Positions 1-10,165 of a stretch of DNA of 64,000 nt are shown piece by piece. The stretch's first letter is position 1. Each line of letters opens with the position of its first letter. A model generated the notes under the pieces. It was given only the letters and a program-made list of their open reading frames with translations. It was not told the DNA's origin and did no database searches. The translations under genes were made by a program, and so were the position numbers. This stretch comes from Escherichia sp. MOD1-EC7003. Its GTDB lineage: Bacteria > Pseudomonadota > Gammaproteobacteria > Enterobacterales > Enterobacteriaceae. The stretch lies in assembly GCF_002965065.1 (NCBI RefSeq), contig NZ_PTRE01000030.1:1-64000 (forward strand). The letters run 5' to 3'.

Positions 1-371
1 ATATTGAGGTAAGAAAGCACCACACTGCATGAACGATACTGACAAATTGACTCACGATAGATAATTTTTTTGATTTTTATATATTTACCACAAATATAAA
101 TAGAACATGTGATCGTCGAATTATCTTATTTATTTTCAATGTATTATTCAATACCCTTCACAATAATCCTAGCAAATCATGTCAATAGCAAACGATTATT
201 CATTCATGCATTGAATATAATTAACCTCTTGAATATATTTAAACAAAATACATCACGAATTAATATTTTACAAACTGTCACTTAATTGTTTATATTAGCC
301 CCGCACAAAATAATATTGTGATCTATTGAAACATTTCTGTTTCATTCGCAAATTTCATGGAGTTTTAAAAA
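1..371. other. AT-rich region upstream of yadN
   Basis: This stretch has no convincing gene. It is strongly AT-rich and lies directly before the first fimbrial gene, so it probably holds the operon promoter. I cannot assign a specific -35/-10 pair or regulator site with confidence. A ribosome-binding sequence (ATGGAGTT) sits just before the yadN start. Confidence 0.5.
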
Positions 372-980
372 ATGAGCAAGAAGCTTTTGGCCGTAGTTTT
401 AGCAGGTATGTTCTTTTCTGCCGGTTCTGCAATGGCCGCAGATACTGACGGTGGTCAGCTCAACATCGGCGGTTATGTAACATCTGAAACTTGTAAGTTA
501 AGTGTTAACGGCAATGACAAGAATGATTACAGCGTGATGTTGGCCACCATTGGCGCATCCAAAGTAGCGGGTTATGACTTAGATACAACGCCTAAAGGTG
601 ATGCAGCTCAGGGTGAAATCAAGGACATCCAGATTGAAGTTACCTGTGATACTTCCAATGCAGGTACCGCTGCTGGTACCAAATTGCCGATGAGTTTCTA
701 CTCTACATTTAACAACACTAACCGCGGCACGCTGAAAAATATGAGTTCAGGCAACGCTGCACAAGGTGTTGAAATCGCGCTGCACCACAAACTTGAGACA
801 GGTAATGCATACAATACACAGGTGAAAGTTGATGGTTCAACCACCTATACCACAACGCTTGATAGCGACGGTAAAGGTGTCTGGCTGTATCAGGCTTCTT
901 ACGTAACTGATGGCTTAGGCACTACAGTTAAATCAGGTCAAGTTGAAACCAACACCACCTATACCATCGCTTACAACTAA
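372..980 (+). CDS. yadN: Fimbrial major subunit, YadN-like
   Basis: This is a 202-residue secreted pilin. Residues 1-22 form a signal peptide ending AMA before Ala-Asp. The mature part has the chaperone-usher pilin pattern: a Cys pair (TCKL near residue 40 and VTCD near 91) and a C-terminal beta strand ending in Tyr (TYTIAYN) that is recognised by the chaperone. It is first in the yad fimbrial operon, directly before chaperone and usher, which suits the major structural subunit. From memory it is clearly diverged from K-12 YadN, as is common for surface-exposed pilins. Confidence 0.85.
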   Translation: MSKKLLAVVLAGMFFSAGSAMAADTDGGQLNIGGYVTSETCKLSVNGNDKNDYSVMLATIGASKVAGYDLDTTPKGDAAQGEIKDIQIEVTCDTSNAGTAAGTKLPMSFYSTFNNTNRGTLKNMSSGNAAQGVEIALHHKLETGNAYNTQVKVDGSTTYTTTLDSDGKGVWLYQASYVTDGLGTTVKSGQVETNTTYTIAYN

Positions 981-1117
981 TTTCTGCGTTTTATGTCATT
1001 CAGCATCAGGGATACGTTCACATTCTGATGCATAAAACTCAATTCTAGTAATAAGTCACCCATATTCGGGCGTACTTAGTACGCCCATTATTGGACTAAA
1101 TTGTTCAGGGAGGATAT

Positions 1118-1846
1118 ATGAGACTGTGTTCAAAAGTTATTATCAGCATTCTGGCAGGCGCAAGCGCATTATTTAGTTCACTGTCTCAAGCAGACATTGT
1201 CATTAATGGTACTCGCGTGGTTTATCGGGAAGGCGAAAAGAATGTCAATATGCGCCTGGATAATCGCGGCACCCGCCCGTTATTAGTCCAGTCCTGGCTA
1301 GACACCGGGGAAGATAATGCAGACCCGGCGTCAATCAAAGTGCCGTTTAACGCGACCCCTCCTGTTTCACGTATTGAGTCGAAACACGGTCAGACAATTA
1401 CGATTACCTATACCGGGTCTCAGGCCTTACCGAAAGATAGAGAAAGTATCTTCTGGTTTAATGTGCTGGAAATCCCCCCCAAGCCTGATGCAAAAGATCT
1501 GGAAGATAAAAACCTGCTGCAAATGGCATTTCGTACACGTATTAAATTATTTTATCGTCCCAAAGATTTAGCGGGCGAACCGTTAAAAGCTGCAGAGTCA
1601 CTGAAATGGCGCTGGGATGGTAATAAAGTTCGGGCAACGAATCCAACGCCTTACTACATCTCATTTTCGGCAGCAAATTTAAAAGTTGGTGGAAAAGAGT
1701 ATGAAGTCACCACTGATATGCTGCCACCAAAATCTGAAGCCAGTTTTGCGATTAAAGGGCTGACATCGTCTGTCAGTGGAGCAAAACTGAACTACACCAC
1801 CATCAATGATTATGGCAGCGGCGTAACAGGCACGGCCTCGTTATAA
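1118..1846 (+). CDS. yadV: Periplasmic fimbrial chaperone YadV (EcpD)
   Basis: This is a 242-residue periplasmic pilus chaperone of the PapD/FimC family. A signal peptide ends near SQA, and the mature chain starts DIVINGTRVVY with the conserved arginine in the first beta strand. The family motif around residues 100-125 (ESIFWFNVLEIPPK) and a later TPYYISF segment mark the two immunoglobulin-like domains. It would hold YadN-type subunits by donor-strand complementation and hand them to the HtrE usher encoded 90 bp downstream. The start follows a GGGAGG ribosome-binding site. Confidence 0.92.
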   Translation: MRLCSKVIISILAGASALFSSLSQADIVINGTRVVYREGEKNVNMRLDNRGTRPLLVQSWLDTGEDNADPASIKVPFNATPPVSRIESKHGQTITITYTGSQALPKDRESIFWFNVLEIPPKPDAKDLEDKNLLQMAFRTRIKLFYRPKDLAGEPLKAAESLKWRWDGNKVRATNPTPYYISFSAANLKVGGKEYEVTTDMLPPKSEASFAIKGLTSSVSGAKLNYTTINDYGSGVTGTASL

Positions 1847-1936
1847 AGCATATCGAGTTACGGGTAAAACATATATTGTTTCACCCGTAATGGGTCCGTC
1901 CGGATAAAACCAGCATCAGATATTAAAAGAATAACT

Positions 1937-4528
1937 ATGAAACATAAAAAACTAACGCGAGTTGCTGCCTGTTTGGCATACGTTTATTGTTCCATTTCTG
2001 GTGCTGCGGAATCTATTGAATATGATTCCAGTTTCTTAATGGGAACTTCTGCGGCGGGCATCGATCTGTCGCGTTATTCAGATGGTAACCCCGTACAACC
2101 GGGAAGTTATGACGTTAAAATTCGACTCAATGATAAAACCAACAGTACGATGACCATTGAGTTTATTGACACGGGCAAGAAATACGCCGAGGCATGTATT
2201 TCGCCTAAAATACTGGCGCGCTTACACGTAAAACAGCCGGAACTGGACGATGGCCAGGCCGTATTGCAAAAACGTGAAGACCGTGCGGATGATTGTCTGA
2301 ATATGGCTGAAGCCATTCCACAATCAGCCATTAACTTTAATGTCGGCGATCTTATTTTAGATATTACTGTGCCGCAGGCATGGATACTGCCTAATTATGC
2401 TGGCTATGTTGATCCCTCTTTGTGGGAAGATGGCATAAATGCGGCAACGCTTTCTTATCGTTTAAATGCCTGGCGCAGTCATAACCAGGGCGAAACCACG
2501 GAGTCACTCTATTCTGCCATGAATGCCGGTATTAACCTGGGGAACTGGCATTTCCGCGCCAACGGTAACTACAACTGGCAAAAAGACGGCGACAGCGAAT
2601 TTGAGTTCCAACACCGTTATTTGCAGCGCGATCTGCCCTTTATACGCTCGCAATTGATTGCCGGTGAAACCTATACCACCGGTGAAACCTTCGACTCGGT
2701 AGCGATTAAAGGTTTTCGTGTGTACAGCGACGACCGAATGTTACCGCCGAATATGTCAGGCTTTTCTCCGGTTATCCGTGGTATCGCCAGAACTAACGCC
2801 AAGGTCACCATTACCCAGGGAAATTATAAAATTTATGAAGATGTTGTTCCTGCGGGTGAATTCGTCATCGATAACATCATCCCTTCGGGATATGGTAACG
2901 ATTTGATCGTGACCATCGAAGAAGCTGACGGCTCTAAACGGACCTTCTCACAGCCCTTCTCCTCAGTGACACAGATGTTGCGCCCTAGCGTAGGCCGTTG
3001 GGATTTCAGCGGCGGGCAGGTTGATGACGATAACCTGCGCGGCGACTATAACGTGGTTCAGGGAAGCTTCTATTACGGTCTGAATAACTATTTCACCGGA
3101 TATACTGGTATTCAGGCAACGGACAGTCATTATATGGCTGTGCTTTTAGGCCTCGGGGTTAACACCACACTGGGTGCGTTCTCCGTTGATGTAACCCAGT
3201 CAAATGCCCAAATCGAAGGCGATGGCACGTATCAAGGCCAAAGCTACCGGATTTCATGGAACAAACTGTGGGGGCCGTCCAATACTTCATTAAACCTGGC
3301 GGCTTACCGTTATTCAACCAGTAGCTATCTGGGGCTGAATGATGCGTTAAATTTACAGGATGACGCAAAATACCGCGCAAATGATAAAGACCGCGATACC
3401 ATCGGTAATTACTCTCGTCTGCGCAATCAGTTTACCGTGAATCTTAACCAGCCGCTGCTTTTTAACAACCAGGATTATGGTTCTATCTACACCAACGGAA
3501 GCTGGACTGATTACTGGAACGGCTCTGGTAGTCAAAGTAGCTACAGTATCGGCTACAGCAAAGGCCAAAGCTGGGGGTCATGGAGTCTGACATTACAGCG
3601 CTCATGGAATGAAGACGGCAAGAAAGACGACAGCTTATATGTGGGTATCAGTGTCCCGTTTGATACCTTGCTGGGTAAAGAGCGGCGACAGACTGCCTTT
3701 AACTCCCTGGATAGCCACTTAAGTACCGACTTTAACGGCAACCATTCCCTGAATACCAGTACCAGCGGAAGTAATGATTTATACAGTTATAGCCTCAACG
3801 CCAATTATGACATGAATAAACAAATGTCCGACCTGGCGGGTGTTGGGGGGTATTTAAGTTATCAGTCACCATGGGGAATGGTTGGTGGCTCTGTTTCTGC
3901 CGATAACGACAATAGCCGTCAAATATCATTAAGTACCAATGGTGGTTTTGTTCTTCACAGTGAAGGGCTGACGTTCAGTAACGACAACTTTAACGATTCC
4001 TCCACGATTATTCTGGTGAAAGCGCCGGGGGCGCATGGCGCGCGTATTAATGGCGGCGGTAATACCATCGATCGCTGGGGCTATGGCGCAACATCGTCGG
4101 CTTCCGCTTACCGCGAAAATAGCATCGGGCTGGATATTGCCGATTTGCAAAACGACGTGGAATTAAAGAGCACCAGTTTGAAAGCTATTCCTCGTAACGG
4201 CGCAGTGGTAGTGGCCTCGTTTGAAACCGATACCCGACGTTCAGCCATTGTTACTCTGCACCGTAGTGATAATAAACCTCTCCCTTTTGCCTCCGATGTT
4301 ACAGATGAGAACGGTGTTCTATTAGGTAACGTAGGCCAGGGCAATCAGGCATTTATTCGTGGTATCGCCGAAAATGGCATATTACGGATTCAGTGGACGG
4401 ATAATGGCAGTACACAGCCGCAGTACTGTACCGCGCATTATCGTATTTCTGAAGAACAACTGAAAACGCAGGGAACAGCTCCTGTTTTACTGGATAACGT
4501 ACAGTGTACGGTATCTGTTGCCCCTTGA
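1937..4528 (+). CDS. htrE: Outer membrane usher HtrE
   Basis: This is an 863-residue outer membrane usher of the FimD/PapC family. After a signal peptide come the N-terminal chaperone-binding domain (SSFLMGTSAAGIDLSRY), a long 24-strand pore rich in Tyr, Asn and Gly with the plug domain near residues 250-330, and C-terminal domains with a conserved Cys pair. It would translocate and polymerise the yad pilus subunits. The length matches the family and no frame break is seen. It lies 90 bp after yadV and 23 bp before yadM, so one transcript is likely. Confidence 0.94.
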   Translation: MKHKKLTRVAACLAYVYCSISGAAESIEYDSSFLMGTSAAGIDLSRYSDGNPVQPGSYDVKIRLNDKTNSTMTIEFIDTGKKYAEACISPKILARLHVKQPELDDGQAVLQKREDRADDCLNMAEAIPQSAINFNVGDLILDITVPQAWILPNYAGYVDPSLWEDGINAATLSYRLNAWRSHNQGETTESLYSAMNAGINLGNWHFRANGNYNWQKDGDSEFEFQHRYLQRDLPFIRSQLIAGETYTTGETFDSVAIKGFRVYSDDRMLPPNMSGFSPVIRGIARTNAKVTITQGNYKIYEDVVPAGEFVIDNIIPSGYGNDLIVTIEEADGSKRTFSQPFSSVTQMLRPSVGRWDFSGGQVDDDNLRGDYNVVQGSFYYGLNNYFTGYTGIQATDSHYMAVLLGLGVNTTLGAFSVDVTQSNAQIEGDGTYQGQSYRISWNKLWGPSNTSLNLAAYRYSTSSYLGLNDALNLQDDAKYRANDKDRDTIGNYSRLRNQFTVNLNQPLLFNNQDYGSIYTNGSWTDYWNGSGSQSSYSIGYSKGQSWGSWSLTLQRSWNEDGKKDDSLYVGISVPFDTLLGKERRQTAFNSLDSHLSTDFNGNHSLNTSTSGSNDLYSYSLNANYDMNKQMSDLAGVGGYLSYQSPWGMVGGSVSADNDNSRQISLSTNGGFVLHSEGLTFSNDNFNDSSTIILVKAPGAHGARINGGGNTIDRWGYGATSSASAYRENSIGLDIADLQNDVELKSTSLKAIPRNGAVVVASFETDTRRSAIVTLHRSDNKPLPFASDVTDENGVLLGNVGQGNQAFIRGIAENGILRIQWTDNGSTQPQYCTAHYRISEEQLKTQGTAPVLLDNVQCTVSVAP

Positions 4529-4551
4529 CTCCGCAGATATGGAATAACCTA

Positions 4552-5129
4552 ATGAGACGGAAATTAACTTATCTGGCTATGGCCGCTGTAATGTCAGCGA
4601 CACCTGTGCTGGCGACAGATGTTTCGATTGATTTTGAGGCCACGATTACGGTCCCAACGTGCAATATGACGATTACAGGCGATGCGATCAGTGGTTTCGG
4701 TACGGCGACTGGCACAGAATTCACCCTGGAATTTGGTGATGTCAGCCTCTATGACATAGCAAAAAAACCAGCCAGGCAGAAAGGAACTTCTCCATTATTG
4801 CCAGTGATTGTGCAGGGAACCCTACAATCAAGACCCGACTTGGTATCGGTACAGGCTCAAAAACATCCTCCACGGACCAGAAATATCTGATGCCAATCGT
4901 CGGTTATCTGGGGATGGGAATCAAGCGTCAGGGCGCGGCTGAGAATGACCTTATAATCCCCACCGACGAATATAATAATCCAGGCACGCTGTTGACATGG
5001 ACAGCAGACGATATCGCAAGTGGCCTGAAAATGACCGTACTTCTACGTGAAACCCGAGCCAATAGAGGGCGTATACCCGACGGAGGCGTCTTTACGGCGC
5101 AGGGTATTTTTAGTTTCACTTATGAATAA
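4552..5129 (+). pseudogene. yadM: Minor pilin yadM, frameshifted at an A7 tract
   Basis: The start codon at 4552 opens a signal peptide (MRRKLTYLAMAAVMSATPVLA) and a pilin domain, but the frame runs off after position 4767 and stops at 4890. Reading the other frame from the seven-A tract at 4761-4767 restores a normal pilin: a second Cys in SDCAGNP, then through MPIVGYLGMGI to the terminal GIFSFTYE. One extra A would join both halves into about 193 residues. The gene is therefore inactivated by a one-base loss, or is expressed only by slippage on the A tract. Confidence 0.88.
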
Positions 5130-5144
5130 TCACAGGGCCACATC

Positions 5145-5783
5145 ATGAAAATGACCAATGTAGTGAGTTATATGTTCGGTGTGCTAGTCTGTGGCGCCGC
5201 ATTATTTTCTTCCGCTCAGGCAGCAACGGAGAATCTGAGACTCACGGTAAACGCTAATATTTTATTAGGAACATGTAAGACCACCATCTTAGTCGATGGA
5301 AATAGCTCCGCCACAGTGGTGAACTTTAATAACTCAAGTGCCGTCGTTTACACTACCGATGTAAAAAACAAAACGGTATCAAAAGAGTTCAGCCTGTTAT
5401 TCAGCGATTGCGCCGGTATCGGTATGGGTACAGGAGAAGGCACCTCGGGTCCAAGGCCCATGAAAGTCACCTTCACCAAAAGGGGAGAGACCAAATGTGA
5501 AAATAATGACAGTGGCTCCGCGTTTGCTAACATGCTCACCACCAATAAAGCCAACGCAGTGGTGGTCGAAATTCAGCAGAATGATGCGGTGAGTTATCCC
5601 GCGAAAAAAATCCTGAAATGTAATTCGCCGGAAGAAATATCCGTCAATGTTGTCAATGATCCCACCATCAATACGGAATATAAGCTGAAAGCCACGCTGA
5701 GAACAGACTCAGGTTCTCAGGATTCGGATTTAACCGCGGGGTTGTTCAAAGCGCAGGGTGTATTCGAAATTGAATACCAGTAA
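5145..5783 (+). CDS. yadL: Minor fimbrial subunit YadL
   Basis: This is a 212-residue pilin-like protein with a signal peptide ending SAQA. The mature chain contains the usual subunit cysteines (LLGTCKTT and LLFSDCAG) and a C-terminal donor-strand motif (GVFEIEYQ). It is 15 bp after the broken yadM and 72 bp before yadK in the same direction. The family assignment rests on operon position and pilin features. Its exact place in the fibre, adaptor or minor subunit, is not evident. Confidence 0.85.
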   Translation: MKMTNVVSYMFGVLVCGAALFSSAQAATENLRLTVNANILLGTCKTTILVDGNSSATVVNFNNSSAVVYTTDVKNKTVSKEFSLLFSDCAGIGMGTGEGTSGPRPMKVTFTKRGETKCENNDSGSAFANMLTTNKANAVVVEIQQNDAVSYPAKKILKCNSPEEISVNVVNDPTINTEYKLKATLRTDSGSQDSDLTAGLFKAQGVFEIEYQ

Positions 5784-5855
5784 CGACGGCGTGACACCAT
5801 TTTTTGCGCGATTCCATTGCAAAAATAATACATTAAGGCAGACCAGGGGAGTGCA

Positions 5856-6425
5856 ATGAATAAAACATTATTTACTGCGTTGGGGGCGAGTGTCATCTTG
5901 TTCTGCAACGGCGCCCAGGCTGTGGATGTTGATCTCACGGCCACCATCTCCCAGGGAACATGTTCTGTTGAGGTGAGCAATGGAGGGATTGTTAATCTAC
6001 CGACTGTAGGTGCAAGCTACTTTGCCAATGGTATTACTGCCGAAACGGATTACGCCGGTGGGAGCGAGTTTACCGTTACCCTGCGAGCTTGCGATATTGA
6101 TAATCCGCAAGCGCTGTCACAGTTACGTCTGGAATTTTTACCCAAAGAAGGGGTTTTTGCGCCTGGCTCAAAACAGATATTTCCTAATGAAGCCAGCGCC
6201 GCCGCAGCCAACGTTGGTATCGTCATATTTTCAGCGTCGAACAATAATATGTTTAACGTCTGGTCTGAAGCGGGAGTATCCCGCGCCATTTATCCCGTTA
6301 CCATTGATACCCTAAACCATGTTTCATGGCCATTTTATACCCGAATGCAACGCATTAACGCCCTGCAACCCGTTGGCTCAGGCCAGGTAAGAACTAACGT
6401 GATTGTTGATGCCCACTACGAATAA
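5856..6425 (+). CDS. yadK: Minor fimbrial subunit YadK
   Basis: This is a 189-residue secreted fimbrial subunit. Residues 1-22 form a signal peptide ending GAQA. The mature domain begins VDVDLTATISQGTCSVEV, carries a second Cys (LRACDID) and ends with a YE-terminated beta strand (VIVDAHYE), as required for chaperone recognition. It sits between yadL and the adhesin gene yadC, consistent with an adaptor that links the shaft to the tip. The start is preceded by AGGGGAG. Confidence 0.85.
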   Translation: MNKTLFTALGASVILFCNGAQAVDVDLTATISQGTCSVEVSNGGIVNLPTVGASYFANGITAETDYAGGSEFTVTLRACDIDNPQALSQLRLEFLPKEGVFAPGSKQIFPNEASAAAANVGIVIFSASNNNMFNVWSEAGVSRAIYPVTIDTLNHVSWPFYTRMQRINALQPVGSGQVRTNVIVDAHYE

Positions 6426-6454
6426 TAAGAGAAAAATACAGGATAAAACAAGCG

Positions 6455-7711
6455 ATGAAATTTTCTACATTAGTAAAAATAATGGCGTTATTCGCCAGCC
6501 TTGTGGTTATTCTGCCAACACGGGCAGACTATGTCTGGTATGGAAAAGGTAATGGGACGGCGTCTAGTGATGATGTTGCAACCACGGTAGAGATGGTACC
6601 GTATAAAAACTCGTCAGCAGTCGCCATTGGCAGGGTTACGTCTTCGACACCTGTTGATACGATGGTTCAATATACCACCCACGTAACCAGCCCGGCAGGG
6701 AGTTTTCACTGCGGTAAGGGGCCTTCTGGCTCTGGTACCCGGCTTGACCATAATCTTCTGGCCAGTGGGAAAAGTGTGGATAGCCATACACTCTTCGCTA
6801 CCGATAAACCCGGAATTTATTATACCGTTCAAATCAGCAATCTAAATAGCGCAGATTATACTTTCTCTCCCATAACTTTTTATTTAGATGATACGGGACG
6901 TGATATCGGTGGAACGTTGGATAACTGTAAAGAAAATATGGGGGCAATCTATTTCGATATCACTATTCGTTATTATGTAGACTCTACCTATAACAGCATA
7001 AATAATGCGTTATACTGGAGCGCTTACGAAGTGAATTTTGCGATTGCTCATCCATGGGGGGGGGGAACTACACAAGGTCCGGCAATTGGCTTGCAAGCCA
7101 AAGCAGGTCTTTATGGGCAAAATAGATATCTTATTTTTCGACTTGCCGCAAATACACTCTATGTCTCCGGCCCTACGTGTTACTACACCACAGTCACAGG
7201 CGAAAGCGCAACAGGCAATAAAACATTTTGGCTAGATGGAAGTTACCAAAACACCGTTAACATGGGTAACTACACCTCTGTGCAGATCACCAATGGAAAC
7301 ACAACGGAGATCCCCTTTGCTATTCAACTGGATTCCTGTGCATCCGTTCAGACAGTAAAAGTGGCATTAACATCAAACACAACAGGCATTAACGATGCCT
7401 CATTATTAGGTAATTTGAGGACAACCCGACAAGATGAATATATGGGCGTCGGGGTGAAAATTCGCTATCTGGGTGCCAACCCTGGTGGTAGCGGCACGGT
7501 GATGGTCCCAAATAGCGGTGTCTCCTATGATTTAAAAGCTCCGGATATGGACATTACTTATCATATAATCGATGTAAGCTCCACACCCTCCGGAGTCTCA
7601 GGAGCAACCAATACTTTAAACTTTACTGCACAATTGGTTCGAGATGGTAAGGCAGAAGTAAAAGGTGGCGAGGTTGTAGCAACGGGCGTATTCTCTATTA
7701 CCTACAATTAA
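6455..7711 (+). CDS. yadC: Fimbrial tip adhesin YadC
   Basis: This is a 418-residue two-domain adhesin. A signal peptide ends near PTRA. The N-terminal part to about residue 230 has no pilin pattern and is the presumed receptor-binding lectin domain. The C-terminal part is a pilin domain with Cys pairs and a terminal donor strand (TGVFSITYN). It is about twice the length of the other subunits and comes last in the operon, just before a strong terminator at 7731. The ligand cannot be told from the sequence. Confidence 0.87.
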   Translation: MKFSTLVKIMALFASLVVILPTRADYVWYGKGNGTASSDDVATTVEMVPYKNSSAVAIGRVTSSTPVDTMVQYTTHVTSPAGSFHCGKGPSGSGTRLDHNLLASGKSVDSHTLFATDKPGIYYTVQISNLNSADYTFSPITFYLDDTGRDIGGTLDNCKENMGAIYFDITIRYYVDSTYNSINNALYWSAYEVNFAIAHPWGGGTTQGPAIGLQAKAGLYGQNRYLIFRLAANTLYVSGPTCYYTTVTGESATGNKTFWLDGSYQNTVNMGNYTSVQITNGNTTEIPFAIQLDSCASVQTVKVALTSNTTGINDASLLGNLRTTRQDEYMGVGVKIRYLGANPGGSGTVMVPNSGVSYDLKAPDMDITYHIIDVSSTPSGVSGATNTLNFTAQLVRDGKAEVKGGEVVATGVFSITYN

Positions 7712-7730
7712 CCTCTCATCATAAATTAAT

Positions 7731-7771
7731 AAAGATGCTGCCAGATTATTTAATTTGGCAGCATCTTTTAA
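7731..7771 (+). terminator. Rho-independent terminator of the yad operon
   Basis: A perfect 13-bp stem (AAAGATGCTGCCA at 7731-7743 with its complement at 7756-7768) has a 12-base loop and runs into TTTTAATTT. It separates yadC from the second adhesin gene, which therefore needs its own promoter. Confidence 0.85.
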
Positions 7772-7879
7772 TTTCCAGAGACTAAATGCGTTAATGTTAG
7801 CTTCAGAATAAGTGATGTATTATGTTGTTGATTTTAATACAAAGGTATTGGTTCAGAGAGTGTGAGTCAAGGAGATAGC

Positions 7880-9272
7880 ATGAAAAATATAGTAACATTC
7901 TTCCTCTTATTTATTTACAGTAATATCTCATTGGCAACCATAACTTTATGGTGGGGACCGGAAGTGATACATCGATAAATGGTAATGGTAATGGTAAAAA
8001 CAGCAGCGTGCGCAGCTTTTCTAAGCAGAGTCTTGTTTTTTATAAACCTAATGGTCTACAGTCTGCTAAAATCAATGTTACCGCCCAGACAAACACCGCA
8101 GAGGAGAACAGCACAGGGTCTGTTTATTGCCATAATGGCGGCTCTGGCAACAGTATTTCAGCCGAAACATCAGCCGTTCCTGACGATAATGGCCGGTCCG
8201 TTGATGGTCATGTATTATTTAAAACAAATATCGATGGCCTATATTATACCATTCAATTAAAAAATATATGGACAGCCTATGCCAGTGCACAAGAAGAAAG
8301 CATCTATCTTAACAACAGCATGGGTAACGCTGGCAATCCATCTATACTCTAAATAATTCGAGTTGCAGGAAGGCGACAAGTGAGTGAGTCCCCAGGAGCT
8401 TACATAAGTAAGTGACTGGGGTGAGCGAACGCAGACGCAGCACATGCAACTTGAAGTATGACGAGTATAAATTCAATATGAAAATAACAAACTCAGATCA
8501 GCAACATAACTGTGACATTGCAACCGGGTCCATTTTCTATAAAATGGGTGGTCTCAATTATACGGTTTCTCTGGATTTTTATATTGATGATAAATTTAAA
8601 CCATTAAATAACTTAGAGGTAACCCTACCTTCACGTAATGCTGATTATTTCTTCCATTTTCAGAACTATAATACAGGTCTAACTCCAAATTATTATATCA
8701 ATTCCAAATTTGCCTTCTCCGGCGTAAAAATCACACTGCCGACATGTCATACAGCAACGGTATCCGGTGATGGTAATTCAGTTACCAAACCAGACTCAAC
8801 CTATATTGTTAATATGGGAACATATTCTGCCGGGAAAATTAAAAATGGAGCAACCCCAATACCTTTTACCATTAATTTATCGGACTGTATTCGCATCGAA
8901 GGTATTGAGGTAAAAGTGACCTCTGCTACGGTAGGCAAAAATGACAAAACATTATTAGCCAATACGCTTTCAGGATCTTCTGGTGTCGCATCCGGCGTTG
9001 GTGTCCGCATTGAAGCATTGCCCATCAACGGAGGTTCAGCAAAAGTACTGGAACCTAACAATGCAACGTCTGTTTTTAATGTTAGTGAGACTGAGATAGA
9101 TCAAACCGATCCGTTAGCGGTTAATGGCGGCATCTATAATCCAGACAATAAAGATATTGTTGGTACCACTGAAGCGTTAAATTTCCAGGCAACCCTGATG
9201 CAAGATGGCAATGACACCATTACCGCAGGGCAATTTAAAGCCAGCAGCATATTTCAGATAACGTACCCTTAA
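7880..9272 (+). pseudogene. Second yadC-like adhesin gene, doubly disrupted
   Basis: The start at 7880 (after AAGGAGATAG) opens a signal peptide (MKNIVTFFLLFIYSNISLA). The frame is lost at a G4 run at 7953-7956, and one added G gives LWWGTGSD, parallel to VWYGKGNG in YadC. The restored frame runs to 8344, where a palindromic repeat is inserted. Removing 125 bp (8345-8469) rejoins it exactly to the segment ending FQITYP at 9272. The repaired protein would have about 422 residues, close to the 418 of YadC, with the same lectin-pilin layout. It is most likely a decayed tandem paralogue of yadC. Confidence 0.85.
8343..8469. repeat. Palindromic MITE-like repeat inside adhesin gene
   Basis: The ends are inverted copies: TATACTC plus AGTTGCA on the left and TGCAACT plus GAGTATA on the right. 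TA occurs at both edges, as expected from a TA target duplication. The interior (GGAGCTTACATAAGTAAGTG and neighbours) matches, from memory, a small repeated element found in several copies in E. coli and relatives, possibly the RSA class. No transposase is encoded. Confidence 0.75.
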
Positions 9273-9359
9273 GCGAGTGTTGGCGGCAATGGGTAACAGA
9301 TTTATCTTCAGTGAGTGGTTTCTGTTAGCATAGGGAAATTCTCAAGTCGGAGACCACAA

Positions 9360-10154
9360 ATGAAACCCACCACTATCGCCTTGTTGCAAAAATGTAAGCG
9401 GGAAAAACAACGCTTCGCTACCATCACTGCCTACGACTACAGCTTTGCAAAGCTGTTTGCCGATGAAGGGCTGAACGTCATGTTGGTTGGTGATTCGCTG
9501 GGCATGACGGTACAAGGGCACGACTCCACGCTGCCCGTTACCGTTGAAGATATCGCCTATCACACCGCCGCCGTGCGTCGCGGTGCGCCAAACGCCCTGT
9601 TGCTGGCTGACCTGCCATTTATGGCGTATGCCACACCAGAACAAGCCTTTGAAAACGCCGCGACTGTCATGCGTGCCGGGGCCAATATGGTCAAAATCGA
9701 AGGCGGTGAGTGGCTGGTAGAAACTGTACAAATGCTGACCGAACGTGCCGTTCCTGTTTGTGGTCATTTAGGCCTAACCCCACAGTCGGTGAATATTTTC
9801 GGCGGCTACAAAGTACAAGGGCGTGGCGATGAAGCGGGCGATCGACTGCTCAGCGATGCATTAGCCTTAGAAGCTGCCGGGGCACAACTGCTGGTACTGG
9901 AGTGCGTGCCGGTTGAACTGGCAAAACGCATTACCGAAGCACTGGCGATCCCGGTTATCGGTATTGGCGCAGGCAACGTCACTGACGGGCAAATTCTGGT
10001 GATGCACGATGCGTTCGGTATTACCGGCGGCCACATTCCTAAATTCGCTAAAAATTTCCTCGCCGAAACGGGCGACATCCGCGCGGCGGTGCGGCAGTAT
10101 ATAGCTGAAGTGGAGTCCGGCGTTTACCCGGGCGAAGAGCACAGTTTCCATTAA
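9360..10154 (+). CDS. panB: 3-methyl-2-oxobutanoate hydroxymethyltransferase
   Basis: PanB transfers a hydroxymethyl group from methylene-tetrahydrofolate to alpha-ketoisovalerate to give ketopantoate, the first step of pantothenate synthesis. The protein is a TIM barrel of 264 residues. Metal- and substrate-binding segments are visible ([31 protein letters not shown] and the conserved GGYKVQGR). I chose the start at [10 protein letters not shown], which follows AGTCGGAG and gives the family length; a longer in-frame start at 9315 is less likely. panC follows after 11 bp. Confidence 0.97.
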   Translation: MKPTTIALLQKCKREKQRFATITAYDYSFAKLFADEGLNVMLVGDSLGMTVQGHDSTLPVTVEDIAYHTAAVRRGAPNALLLADLPFMAYATPEQAFENAATVMRAGANMVKIEGGEWLVETVQMLTERAVPVCGHLGLTPQSVNIFGGYKVQGRGDEAGDRLLSDALALEAAGAQLLVLECVPVELAKRITEALAIPVIGIGAGNVTDGQILVMHDAFGITGGHIPKFAKNFLAETGDIRAAVRQYIAEVESGVYPGEEHSFH

Positions 10155-10165
10155 GGAGTGACGTT

